From positions 1 through 64,000 of the forward strand of contig NZ_JBHYXZ010000003.1 in NCBI RefSeq assembly GCF_042752395.1: a stretch of 64,000 nt of DNA, read 5' to 3'. The stretch's first letter is position 1. Each line of letters starts with the position of its first letter. The position numbers were made by a program, and so were the translations under genes. Origin of the DNA: Actinosynnema sp042752395 (GTDB taxonomy: Bacteria; Actinomycetota; Actinomycetes; Mycobacteriales; Pseudonocardiaceae). A model generated the notes under the pieces. The model worked only from the letters and a program-made list of their open reading frames with translations, searched no databases and was not told where the DNA came from. Of this stretch, positions 7,318-16,785 are shown in pieces.

Positions 7318-8362
7318 CCGGCTGATCCTCGGTATCGAGAGCTCGTGCGACGAGACCGGCGTCGGCATCGTCCGGCTCGGCGCGGACGGGTCGCTGGAAC
7401 TGCTCGCCGACGAGGTCGCGTCCAGCGTCGAGGAGCACGCCCGCTTCGGCGGCGTCGTGCCCGAGGTGGCGTCCCGCGCGCACCTGGAGGCGATGGTGCC
7501 CACCATGCGCCGGGCGGTGGAGAAGGCCGGGATCGCGCTGCGCGACGTGCACTCGATCGCCGTCACCGCCGGTCCGGGGCTCGCGGGCGCGCTGCTGGTC
7601 GGCGTGTCGGCGGCCAAGGCGTACGCGGCCGCGCTGGACAAGCCGCTCTACGGCGTGAACCACCTCGCGGGCCACGTCGCCGCGGACACCCTGGAGCACG
7701 GCCCGCTGCCGAAGCGGTGCGTGGCGCTGCTCGTCTCCGGCGGCCACTCGCAGCTCCTGCTGGTCGAGGGCCTGGCGGAGAAGATCACCGAGCTCGGCTC
7801 CACCGTGGACGACGCGGCGGGCGAGGCGTACGACAAGGTGGCGCGGCTGCTCGACCTGCCCTACCCGGGCGGTCCGCCGATCGACGGGCTCGCCAAGCAG
7901 GGCAACGGCTGCGCGATCGCGTTCCCGCGCGGGCTGACGGGGCCGCGGGACGCCAAGTACGACTTCTCGTTCTCGGGCCTGAAGACCGCGGTGGCGCGCT
8001 GGGTCGAGAAGCGGGAGCGCGCGGGCGAGGAGATCCCGCTGGCCGACGTGGCCGCGTCGTTCCAGGAGGCGGTGGCCGACGTGCTGACCGCCAAGGCGAT
8101 CCGGGCGTGCCGGGACCTGGGCGTGGACACGCTGGTGATCTCCGGCGGGGTGGCCGCGAACTCGCGCCTGTCCGGTCTGGCGGCCGAGCGGTGCGCCGAG
8201 GCGGGCATCGAGCTGCGCGTCCCGCGCCCCCGGCTGTGCACCGACAACGGCGCGATGATCGCGGCCCTGGGCGCGCACCTGGTCGCGGCCGGCGCGAAGC
8301 CCTCCGCGCTGGACCTCTCCACCACCCCCGGCCTGCCCGTGGGCACCGTCCAGATCCTCTGA
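7310..8362 (+). CDS. tsaD: tRNA N6-adenosine threonylcarbamoyltransferase TsaD
   Basis: Catalytic subunit that transfers threonylcarbamoyl from TC-AMP to A37 of tRNA. The 350-residue length is normal. The N-terminal phosphate motif is LGIESSCDETGVG. The metal-binding histidines lie in NHLAGHV (HxxxH), and further family motifs are LVSGGHSQL, DDAAGEAYDKVARLL and the C-terminal CTDNGAMIAALG. GTG 7310 overlaps the rimI stop by 8 bp. It ends the t6A operon, just before the half-copy of the dispersed repeat. Confidence 0.97.
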   Translation: MTDRLILGIESSCDETGVGIVRLGADGSLELLADEVASSVEEHARFGGVVPEVASRAHLEAMVPTMRRAVEKAGIALRDVHSIAVTAGPGLAGALLVGVSAAKAYAAALDKPLYGVNHLAGHVAADTLEHGPLPKRCVALLVSGGHSQLLLVEGLAEKITELGSTVDDAAGEAYDKVARLLDLPYPGGPPIDGLAKQGNGCAIAFPRGLTGPRDAKYDFSFSGLKTAVARWVEKRERAGEEIPLADVAASFQEAVADVLTAKAIRACRDLGVDTLVISGGVAANSRLSGLAAERCAEAGIELRVPRPRLCTDNGAMIAALGAHLVAAGAKPSALDLSTTPGLPVGTVQIL

Positions 8363-8365
8363 CCC

Positions 8366-8430
8366 CCGCGCGTGTCCTACGTCCGGAACGCGCGTGTCCT
8401 GCGTTCCGAACACCCGTGTTGAACGCTCAG
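8366..8430. repeat. Half-copy (copy B) of the dispersed inverted repeat
   Basis: This stretch repeats the left arm of the element at 1-64: gcgtgtcctacgt twice, then gaacacccg and gttgaacgctcag. The right arm is missing. It fills the whole gap between the convergent tsaD and BTAD regulator genes, and its terminal gctca provides the TGA stop (8427-8429) of the regulator on the reverse strand. It may terminate both transcripts. Confidence 0.75.
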
Positions 8431-11417
8431 AACGGCACGTCCAGCCCTTCGGCGTGCCCGGCGTCGAACGCCGCGGCGAACACCGGCCCGCCCAGGGCGG
8501 CACGCGCCGCCGCCTCGATCCGGTCCACGTCACCGCGTTCCCCGGGCGGCAGCGGCACGCCGACCGACGCGCGCGCCGCCGTCGCCGCCCCCAGCAGCCG
8601 GGCCGCGGTCTTCGCGTCACCCGCCAGCGCCCGCGCGCCCGCCAGCCCCTCCAACGCCAACGCGACCGCCCGCGGGTCGCCGACCTGCCGCGCCAACGCC
8701 AACCCCCGCGCGTGCAGCTCCCCCGCCCCCGCCGCGTCACCGCGCAGCTCGGCCACGAACCCCAGCTCCGCCAGCATCAACGTCGCGCCGGCCTCGAACC
8801 CGACCTGCCGGTACCACGGCCGCAGCCGCTCCCAGTGCGCCTCGGCCGCCGCCAGTCGGCCCTCCCGCCGCGCGCCCAGCGCCAACCCGGTCTCCGCGTA
8901 CACCTCACCCGGCGAGAACCCGTGCTCCGCCGCCACCCGACGGGCACGTTCGTGCAGCTCACGCGCCTTCGCGTGGTCGCCCGCGGTCAACGCGACCCGG
9001 CCCAGCCAGGACAGCTTGTACGACACCTCCGGCCACGACCGCAGCTCCTCGGCCACCCGCAGCCCGTCCCGGTGCACGGCCTCCGCCCGCGCGTTGTCCC
9101 CGGACAGCTGCGCCAGCACGCCCAACCCGAACGACGCCTTCAACTGCCCCCACCGCTCGCCCAGCGCCGCGAACAGCTCGGCCGACCGCGAGGCCGACGC
9201 CCGCGCCTCGTCCACCCGGCCGCGCGCGAGCGCCTGGCTCACCCGGTCGCTGTGCGCGGCGGCCACGCCCCACCGGTCGCCCGACTCCTCGAACGCCGCC
9301 AACGCCTGCCCCGTCAGCTCCTCGGCGGTGGGCATGTCCCCCACGGTGGACAGCGCGTAGCCCAGGAACCACCGCGCCCGCGCCCGCTGCGCCGGGTCCG
9401 CGATGCCCGCCGTGCCCGAGATCGCCGCCGGTTCGGCCGGCTCGCCCAGCAGGAGGCCGAACCCGGTCCGCCACGCCACCGTCACCGGGTCGGTCGCGGT
9501 CATCAGCCGCCGCCCCTCCCGCAGCCGGCCGCGCAGGAACCAGTACCACGTCAACGCGCGGCTCAGCCGGGCCGCGTCGGCCGGGCCCGCGGCGTCGTGC
9601 GCGGCCCGCAGGTTCGCCGTGTCGGCGTCGAGCCGGTGCAGCCACTCCAGCTGCCGCGGCCCGCGCAGCTCCGCGTCCGCCCGTTCGGCCAGCGCGAGGT
9701 GGAACGCCGCGTGCGCGGCCCGCACGGCGTCCAGCTCGCCCGCCTCGCGCAGCCGCTCCCGCCCGTAGTCGGCGACCGACTCCAGCAGCCGGAACCGCGG
9801 CTCGCCGGTGTGCTCCGGGGCCACCACCAGCGACCGGTCGACCAGTCGGGTGAGCACGTCCAGCACCTCGTCGGCGGCCACGCCACCGCCCGCGCACACG
9901 GCCTCGGCGGCGTCCAGCGCGCACCCGTCCACGTGCACGGACAGCCGCCGCAGCACGACTCGCTCGGCGTCGCCCAGCAGGTCCCAGCTCCAGTCGATCA
10001 TCGCGCGCAGCGTGCGCTGCCGGGCGGGCGCGTCCCGGTGGCCCCGGTCCAGCAGCCGGAACCGGTCGTCGAGCCGGTCCAGCAAGGCGGTCACGCCGAG
10101 GCCGCGCACCCGCGTCGCGGCCAGCTCCAGCGCCAGCGGCAACCCGTCGAGCCGGCGGCAGATCGCCTCGACCACCGCCGCGTTCGCCGGCGTCACCGCG
10201 AAGCCCGGCGCGGCGGCCGCGGCGCGGGCCGCGAACAGCTCCACGGCGTCCGCCACGTCCAGCGGCGGCACGGCCCACACCACCTCGAACGCCAGGCCGA
10301 GCGGTTCCTGGCCGGTGGCCAGCACCCGCAGCCCCGGCAGCGCCCGCAGCAGCCGGGACACCAGCGCGGCGACCGGTTCGACCAGCCGCTCGCAGTTGTC
10401 CAGCACCAGCAGCACCTCGCGGTCGCGCAACGCCTCCACCAGCGCCGCGCCGGACGCGTCCTCGCGCACGCCCAGCGCGTCGGCCACCGCGGTCACCACC
10501 TGCTCGGGCCGGCCCACGCCCGCCAGCTCGACCAGCCACACCCCGTCCACCACCAACACCCGCCGGGCGACCTCCAGGGCGAGGCTCGTCTTGCCGACCC
10601 CGCCGGGACCGGTCAGCGTCACCAGCCGGGCGTGCCGGGGCAGCTCGCACAGGTCCCGCACCGCCTGGTCCCGGCCGACCAGGTCCGTGACGGGCACGGG
10701 GAGGTTCGTGCGCGCCGACGTGACGGGGCCGAGGGCGGGGTCGTGGTCCAGGATCGCGCGGTGCAGGGCGACCAGCTCGGGCCCCGGTTCCAGGCCCAGC
10801 TCCTCGGCCAGCAGCCGGCGCAGCCCGGCGTAGCTCTCCAGGGCCTCCACCTGCCGACCGGCCCGGTAGAGGGCCTTCATGTGCAGGGCGCGCAACCGTT
10901 CGCGCAACGGGTGCCGCGCCACCTCCGTCGCCAGGTCGATTTCACTCGATCCAGCGAAATCTTCCACGGCTGACAGCCGTTCCTCCTGCCACCGCGCGAC
11001 GATCGGCGCGAGGAACGGCGCGTCGGCGAACTCCGCCAGCGGCTCGCCGCGCCACAGCGCCAGCGCCTCGCCGGGCCGCCCGCCCGCCACCAGCTCCCGG
11101 AACCGCAGAACGTCCACAGTGGACGCGTCCACCCGCACCGAGTACCCGGCGGGCCCGTGCGCGACCAGCTCCCGCCCGCCCGGCTCCGCCGCCTCCAGCG
11201 CCCGCCGCAGCTGGGAGACCTTGGTCTGCAACGTGTTCACCGGGTTGCCGGGCGGCTCGTCGCCCCACAGGTCGAACGCCAACCGGTCCGCCGGGACGGG
11301 CCGCCCCTCGTGCGCGAGCAGGTCCGCCAGCAGCAGCCGCACCTTCGCCTCCGGCACCCGGACCGCCTCGCCGCCCGCCGTCCACACCCCCAGCGGCCCC
11401 AACACCCCGAATCTCAC
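8427..11417 (-). CDS. AfsR/SARP-type regulator: OmpR-like HTH, BTAD, NB-ARC, TPR
   Basis: A 996-residue multidomain STAND regulator. Residues about 1-95 are an OmpR-like DNA-binding domain (VNTLQTKVSQLRRAL). About 95-245 form the bacterial transcriptional activation domain (LRALHMKALYRAGRQVEALESY). About 250-560 are NB-ARC, with Walker A GPGGVGKTS, Walker B VLLVLDNCE and GLPLALELAA. The rest is helical repeats of TPR type. It probably switches on ATP binding and activates neighbouring promoters. GTG 11417 starts the protein and diverges from the imine reductase-like gene 92 bp away, a likely target. The C-terminal stop lies inside the dispersed repeat, so the natural C-terminus may have been set by repeat insertion. 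Confidence 0.92.
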   Translation of the reverse strand: MRFGVLGPLGVWTAGGEAVRVPEAKVRLLLADLLAHEGRPVPADRLAFDLWGDEPPGNPVNTLQTKVSQLRRALEAAEPGGRELVAHGPAGYSVRVDASTVDVLRFRELVAGGRPGEALALWRGEPLAEFADAPFLAPIVARWQEERLSAVEDFAGSSEIDLATEVARHPLRERLRALHMKALYRAGRQVEALESYAGLRRLLAEELGLEPGPELVALHRAILDHDPALGPVTSARTNLPVPVTDLVGRDQAVRDLCELPRHARLVTLTGPGGVGKTSLALEVARRVLVVDGVWLVELAGVGRPEQVVTAVADALGVREDASGAALVEALRDREVLLVLDNCERLVEPVAALVSRLLRALPGLRVLATGQEPLGLAFEVVWAVPPLDVADAVELFAARAAAAAPGFAVTPANAAVVEAICRRLDGLPLALELAATRVRGLGVTALLDRLDDRFRLLDRGHRDAPARQRTLRAMIDWSWDLLGDAERVVLRRLSVHVDGCALDAAEAVCAGGGVAADEVLDVLTRLVDRSLVVAPEHTGEPRFRLLESVADYGRERLREAGELDAVRAAHAAFHLALAERADAELRGPRQLEWLHRLDADTANLRAAHDAAGPADAARLSRALTWYWFLRGRLREGRRLMTATDPVTVAWRTGFGLLLGEPAEPAAISGTAGIADPAQRARARWFLGYALSTVGDMPTAEELTGQALAAFEESGDRWGVAAAHSDRVSQALARGRVDEARASASRSAELFAALGERWGQLKASFGLGVLAQLSGDNARAEAVHRDGLRVAEELRSWPEVSYKLSWLGRVALTAGDHAKARELHERARRVAAEHGFSPGEVYAETGLALGARREGRLAAAEAHWERLRPWYRQVGFEAGATLMLAELGFVAELRGDAAGAGELHARGLALARQVGDPRAVALALEGLAGARALAGDAKTAARLLGAATAARASVGVPLPPGERGDVDRIEAAARAALGGPVFAAAFDAGHAEGLDVPF

Positions 11418-11509
11418 GCACGGACCGTAACCGGCGGACCCCAGCGGATCCCCAGCGGACCGTGCGCGGCCTTGACGACCGTGGTAGCGACACGAAGGAG
11501 CGAGAACGC

Positions 11510-12370
11510 ATGAGCGACAAGACCCCGCTGACCGTGATCGGCCTCGGCCCGATGGGGCAGGCCATGGTCCGCAGGTTCCTCGACGCCGGTCACCCGACCA
11601 CGGTATGGAACCGCACGCCCGCCCGCGCCGACGGCCTCGTCGCCCTGGGCGCGACCCGTGCCGCGACCGCCGCCGACGCCGTGGCGGCGAACCGGCTGCT
11701 GGTCCTCAGCCTCACCGACTACGCCGCCGCGGACGCCGTCCTCGACGGGGTGGACCTCGACGGCCGCGTCGTGGTCAACCTCGGCTCGGACACGCCCGAC
11801 CGGACCCGCGAGGCCGCCGCCGCGCTCGCCGGGAGGGGCGCGGAGCTGCTGGTCGGCGGCGTCATGGCGAACGCCGAGATGGTCGGCCACCCGGCGGCGT
11901 ACGTGTTCTACAGCGGCCCGCGCGAGGTGTTCGACCGGTGCGCCGACACGCTCGCGGTGCTCGGCAGGCCGGACTACCTCGGCGCGGACCACGGCCTCGC
12001 GCAACTGCTGTACCAGGCGCAGCTCGACGTCTTCCTGACCGCGCTGGCCGGGATGCTGCACGGCATCGCGCTGGCGAAGTCGGCGGGAGTGACGGCCGAG
12101 CGGTACGCGCCCTACCTCGTGGACAACCTGTCCACGCTGTCGATGTACGTCGAGGAGACCGCGCGGCACGTCGACTCCGGCGAGCACCCCGGCGACCTCG
12201 CCAACGCGGCCATGATGGGCGCCACCGCGGCGCACGTCGTGGGCGCGAGCGAGGCCGCCGGGATCGACACCGCGCTGCCCAAGGCGGTCCGGTCCCTCTA
12301 CGACCGCGCCGTCGCGGCGGGGCACGGCAAGGACAGCTGGACCGCCCTGATCAACGTCCTGCGGGGGTGA
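11510..12370 (+). CDS. NAD(P)-dependent imine reductase-like / 6PGDH-fold dehydrogenase
   Basis: A 286-residue protein with an N-terminal Rossmann domain (VIGLGPMGQAMVRRFLDAGH, then VWNRTPARA, typical of NADPH-using beta-hydroxyacid dehydrogenase relatives). The C-terminal helical domain has LGADHGLAQLLYQAQLDVF and ALAGMLHGIALAKSAG, matching imine reductases. ATG 11510 follows AAGGAGCG. It diverges from the BTAD regulator; such regulator/IRED-like pairs are frequent in actinomycetes and suggest inducible expression. The natural substrate is unknown. A general hydroxyacid dehydrogenase is the alternative, but the C-terminal pattern favours the IRED group. Confidence 0.85.
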   Translation: MSDKTPLTVIGLGPMGQAMVRRFLDAGHPTTVWNRTPARADGLVALGATRAATAADAVAANRLLVLSLTDYAAADAVLDGVDLDGRVVVNLGSDTPDRTREAAAALAGRGAELLVGGVMANAEMVGHPAAYVFYSGPREVFDRCADTLAVLGRPDYLGADHGLAQLLYQAQLDVFLTALAGMLHGIALAKSAGVTAERYAPYLVDNLSTLSMYVEETARHVDSGEHPGDLANAAMMGATAAHVVGASEAAGIDTALPKAVRSLYDRAVAAGHGKDSWTALINVLRG

Positions 12371-12398
12371 CCGGGAGCCGGCCGGGGCCGGCTCCCGG
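12371..12398. terminator. Bidirectional terminator hairpin
   Basis: A perfect 11-bp stem (ccgggagccgg at 12371-12381 with 12388-12398) and a 6-nt loop, placed directly after the imine reductase-like stop and before the convergent phoD end. Confidence 0.85.
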
Positions 12399-12403
12399 TG
12401 CGG

Positions 12404-13921
12404 TCAGACCGGGTTCAGGCCGGGGTTGCGGTCCTCGACCACGAACGACTTCAGCGTCGTGGCCTCCGCCCCGGCCGTCCGCACGTACGGCAGCGCCCGG
12501 AAGTCCGCCCGCAGCTCCCGCGCGGTGAACCTGGTCCGCACGTACCCGCGCCGCCTGCTGTGCAGCTTGATGTGCGGGTTGTTGCGCAGCTGCACCTGGT
12601 CCACCGTGTCGTTGCCGTCGCCGCCGGAGGTGACCGACGTGCACACCAGCTCGGTGCCCACGGTCCGCGACGACGCCGGGTCGTTCCAGTCGGCCTTGAT
12701 GTCGGCGGCGTAGGCCGCGTGCACGTCGCCGGTGAGCACGACCGCGTTGCGGACCTTCGCGTCGACCCAGCCCCGCGTCACCCGGTCGCGGGACGCCAGG
12801 TAGCCGTCCCAGGAGTCCATCGACAGCTCCTTCTCCGGCCCGTCCTTGCGGTCGCGCTCGGCGAAGAACACCTGCTGGCCGAGCACGTCCCACCGCGACC
12901 GCGACCGGCGGAACCCGTCGAGCAGCCACGCCTCCTGGGCCGCGCCGGTGATCGTCCGGGTGGGCAGCCCGGCGTCGGCGCAGGTCTTCCAGCCGTCGCC
13001 GCACGCCTGGTCGTCGCGGTACTGGCGGGTGTCGAGCATGTGGAAGTTGACCAGGCCGCCCCACTGCACGCGCCGGTAGAGCTGCATGTCGATGCCGTTG
13101 GGCCGGGCGCCGCGGCGCAGCGGCATGTTCTCGTAGTACGCCTGGAACGCCGCGGCGCGCCGGGCGGGGAAGTCCGGGTCCGGCTGCTCGGGCACCTCGT
13201 CGGCCCAGTTGTTCTCGGTCTCGTGGTCGTCCCAGACCACGACCCACGGCGCCACCGAGTGCGCGAACTGAAGGTCCTCGTCGGTCTTGTACTGGGCGTG
13301 CCGCAGCCGGTAGTCGGCCAGCGTGCGGGTCTCCGGGCCGACGACGGTGCGCACGTCCGCCGCCTTGGCCGCGTACTCGTACTGGTAGTCGCCCAGGTGG
13401 AGGACCACGTCCGGGTGGTCCTCGGCGAGCCGCCGGTACGCGGTGAAGTAGCCCTCGCCGTAGTGCGAGCACGACGCGAAGCACATGGTCAGGTCCTGGC
13501 CGAGCACCCACGGCTCGGGCGTGGTGCGCGTGCGGCCGACCGGCGACAGGTGGTTGGCCACCTTGAACCGGTAGAAGTACTCGCGGCCGGGCCGCAGGCC
13601 GAAGGTCTCCACGTGCACGCTGTGCGCGGACTCGGGGCGGGCGGCCGCCACGCCGCGCCGCACCACGCGGCGGAAGCGCTCGTCCTCGGCCAGCTCCCAC
13701 TGCACGGGCACGACCCGGTCGGGCATGCCGCCGAGGCCGTCCTCGTTCAGCGGGGAGGTGGCCAGGCGCGTCCACAGCACCATGCCGTCGGAACTCGGGT
13801 CGCCGGAGGCCACGCCGAGGGTGAAGGGGTCGCCGAGCTTGGCGGAGCCCGCGCCGGTGGTGGCGAGGGCCACACCGGCCGCGCCGCCGATGAGCAGGGA
13901 ACGTCGGGTCACGGTGGTCAT
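12404..13921 (-). CDS. phoD: Alkaline phosphatase D, Tat-exported
   Basis: Secreted Fe/Ca-dependent phosphodiesterase/phosphomonoesterase of the PhoD family, about 505 residues. It begins with a Tat signal (TRRSLLIGGAAGVALATTGAG). The mature region has FTLGVASGDPSSDGMVLWTRL, FASCSHYGEGYF, HLGDYQYEY, VWDDHETENNWA and LTGDVHAAYA, the conserved PhoD metal-site motifs. ATG 13921 is chosen because it puts the twin Arg near the N-terminus; an upstream start at 13975 would add 18 implausible residues. In actinomycetes PhoD genes are often PhoP-regulated, but I did not find a clear PHO box in the 100 bp upstream. Confidence 0.95.
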   Translation of the reverse strand: MTTVTRRSLLIGGAAGVALATTGAGSAKLGDPFTLGVASGDPSSDGMVLWTRLATSPLNEDGLGGMPDRVVPVQWELAEDERFRRVVRRGVAAARPESAHSVHVETFGLRPGREYFYRFKVANHLSPVGRTRTTPEPWVLGQDLTMCFASCSHYGEGYFTAYRRLAEDHPDVVLHLGDYQYEYAAKAADVRTVVGPETRTLADYRLRHAQYKTDEDLQFAHSVAPWVVVWDDHETENNWADEVPEQPDPDFPARRAAAFQAYYENMPLRRGARPNGIDMQLYRRVQWGGLVNFHMLDTRQYRDDQACGDGWKTCADAGLPTRTITGAAQEAWLLDGFRRSRSRWDVLGQQVFFAERDRKDGPEKELSMDSWDGYLASRDRVTRGWVDAKVRNAVVLTGDVHAAYAADIKADWNDPASSRTVGTELVCTSVTSGGDGNDTVDQVQLRNNPHIKLHSRRRGYVRTRFTARELRADFRALPYVRTAGAEATTLKSFVVEDRNPGLNPV

Positions 13922-14012
13922 GGCACGACACCGTGGCGGATCGGGTTGGCGACCAGGTGAACGGCGGTGTGACACGAGTGGACGACTTCACCCGGCCGGT
14001 GCCGGGGGGTCG

Positions 14013-14042
14013 TTGAAGCGTTGGCACTCGCGTGGGTAGAGT
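14013..14042 (+). promoter_or_regulatory. groES-groEL promoter
   Basis: A -35 TTGAAG (14013-14018) and -10 TAGAGT (14037-14042) are separated by 18 bp. The -10 lies inside the CIRCE element, so a bound HrcA would block polymerase. Confidence 0.75.
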
Positions 14043-14047
14043 GCTAG
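14021..14047 (+). promoter_or_regulatory. CIRCE operator (HrcA binding site)
   Basis: Reads ttggcactc, nine bases, then gagtgctag, matching the CIRCE consensus TTAGCACTC-N9-GAGTGCTAA with few differences. It sits about 100 bp before groES. HrcA itself is not in this window. Confidence 0.93.
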
Positions 14048-14147
14048 ATGCACGGCACCAGCAACCGCCCCGACCCCCGCGACGGCGGGGTGGCAGGAGC
14101 CGTAACGCAACCTGCCAACGCTTTCGACGACCGTGGAGGTCAGCCCG

Positions 14148-14441
14148 GTGAGCGTGAACATCAAGCCGCTCGAGGACAAGATCGTCGTCCAGGCCAGCGA
14201 GGCCGAGACCACGACCGCTTCCGGCCTCGTGATCCCGGACACCGCGAAGGAGAAGCCCCAGGAGGGCAAGGTCCTCGCGGTCGGCCCCGGCCGGATCGAC
14301 GACAAGGGCAACCGCGTCCCCGTGGACGTGGCTGTCGGCGACGTCGTCATCTACTCCAAGTACGGCGGCACCGAGGTCAAGTACAACGGCGAGGAGTACC
14401 TGATCCTCTCCGCCCGCGACGTGCTGGCCGTCATCAACTGA
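14148..14441 (+). CDS. groES: Co-chaperonin GroES
   Basis: A 97-residue Hsp10 subunit that caps the GroEL cavity. It shows IKPLEDKIVVQ at the start, the mobile-loop region EAETTTASGLVIPDTAKEKPQEG, and KYGGTEVKYNGEEYLIL near the C-terminus. GTG 14148 is chosen because GGAGG (14135-14139) lies eight bases upstream and because the length then equals the family norm; an upstream in-frame ATG at 14133 would overlap the ribosome site. First gene of the CIRCE-controlled operon with groEL. Confidence 0.97.
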   Translation: MSVNIKPLEDKIVVQASEAETTTASGLVIPDTAKEKPQEGKVLAVGPGRIDDKGNRVPVDVAVGDVVIYSKYGGTEVKYNGEEYLILSARDVLAVIN

Positions 14442-14460
14442 CGCTCGGCTGACACGCAAG

Positions 14461-14499
14461 GCGCCCCGGCGAACCCCTTCCCGGGGCTTCCCGGGGCGT
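14461..14499 (+). terminator. Intercistronic hairpin between groES and groEL
   Basis: gcgccccgg (14461-14469) pairs with ccggggcgt (14491-14499), and an extra ccccttcccgggg hairpin can form inside the loop. It is followed by only three T residues. It may partly terminate transcription or stabilise a processed groES message, tuning the GroES:GroEL ratio. Confidence 0.6.
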
Positions 14500-14523
14500 T
14501 TCGCATCGAGAGAGGCGTAGGTA

Positions 14524-16149
<1,626 letters not shown>

Positions 16150-16244
16150 GAGCCGGTCGAGGCCGCGGCCGGGGCGGTGGGTCCCGGTCGTGGGTCTCGC
16201 ACCGGGCCGCGGACCTCGGGTCGAGGTCCCGGAGCACGGCGTAC

Positions 16245-16279
16245 GGGAGGGGCGGCACCCGCGAGGTGTCGCCCCTCCC
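16245..16279. terminator. Terminator between groEL1 and whiD
   Basis: A 15-bp stem with one mismatch (gggaggggcggcacc at 16245-16259 against 16265-16279) and a five-base loop, in the gap between convergent genes; it can serve both. Confidence 0.85.
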
Positions 16280-16302
16280 GCGCGTTCGGCGGGGCGCAGC
16301 GG

Positions 16303-16599
16303 TCAGGCAGGCGTCAGCTGGCGCTTGCGCGCCTTGATGATGCTGTCCCGCTCGGACTCCGAGAGGCCGCCCCAGATCCCGTAGGGCTCCTGGACCGCCA
16401 AGGCGTGCCGCCGACACATCTCCAACACCGGGCACGACAGGCACACCGCCTTCGCCCGCGCCTCCCGGCGGGCCCGTGCCGGTCCGCGTTCCCCGTCCGG
16501 GTGGAAGAAGAACGCGCTGTCCATCCCGCGGCAGGAGCCGCGCATCTGCCAGTCCCACAGATCCGCGTTGGGACCGGGAAGCCTTCGGGTGTCCGCCAT
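16303..16599 (-). CDS. whiD: WhiB-family Fe-S regulator, WhiD/WhiB3 type
   Basis: A 98-residue [4Fe-4S] transcription factor. Four cysteines lie in GSCRGMD and VCLSCPVLEMCRRH (C, CxxC, C). They are followed by the GIWGG turn (EPYGIWGGLSESERD) and a basic tail KARKRQL. The N-terminus LPGPNADLWDWQMRGSCRGMDSAFFF matches mycobacterial WhiB3 and Streptomyces WhiD closely. WhiD is needed for spore maturation and WhiB3 for redox and lipid control; both partner with the housekeeping sigma factor. ATG 16599 follows AAGGAGG. Position next to groEL1 and bldM is conserved. Confidence 0.95.
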   Translation of the reverse strand: MADTRRLPGPNADLWDWQMRGSCRGMDSAFFFHPDGERGPARARREARAKAVCLSCPVLEMCRRHALAVQEPYGIWGGLSESERDSIIKARKRQLTPA

Positions 16600-16657
16600 C
16601 GAGACCGCCTCCTTGGCCCATGGACGAGAACTGCTCCATTCGGCTTAACGATGATCC

Positions 16658-16686
16658 ACCGTAGAACCGCGCCAAAACTTGTTCAA
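16658..16686 (-). promoter_or_regulatory. whiD promoter
   Basis: On the reverse strand a TTGAAC (-35; 16686-16681) is followed after exactly 17 bp by TACGGT (-10; 16663-16658), about 60 bp before the whiD ATG. Confidence 0.6.
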
Positions 16687-16785
16687 GGGGGTGTGAGGGC
16701 TTTTGACGGCAATTCATACGATGGGTGATCTCCCGGCGTGGTAAACGGAGTTGCCGGTGACGTCAGGTGAACGGACGATGTCCGC

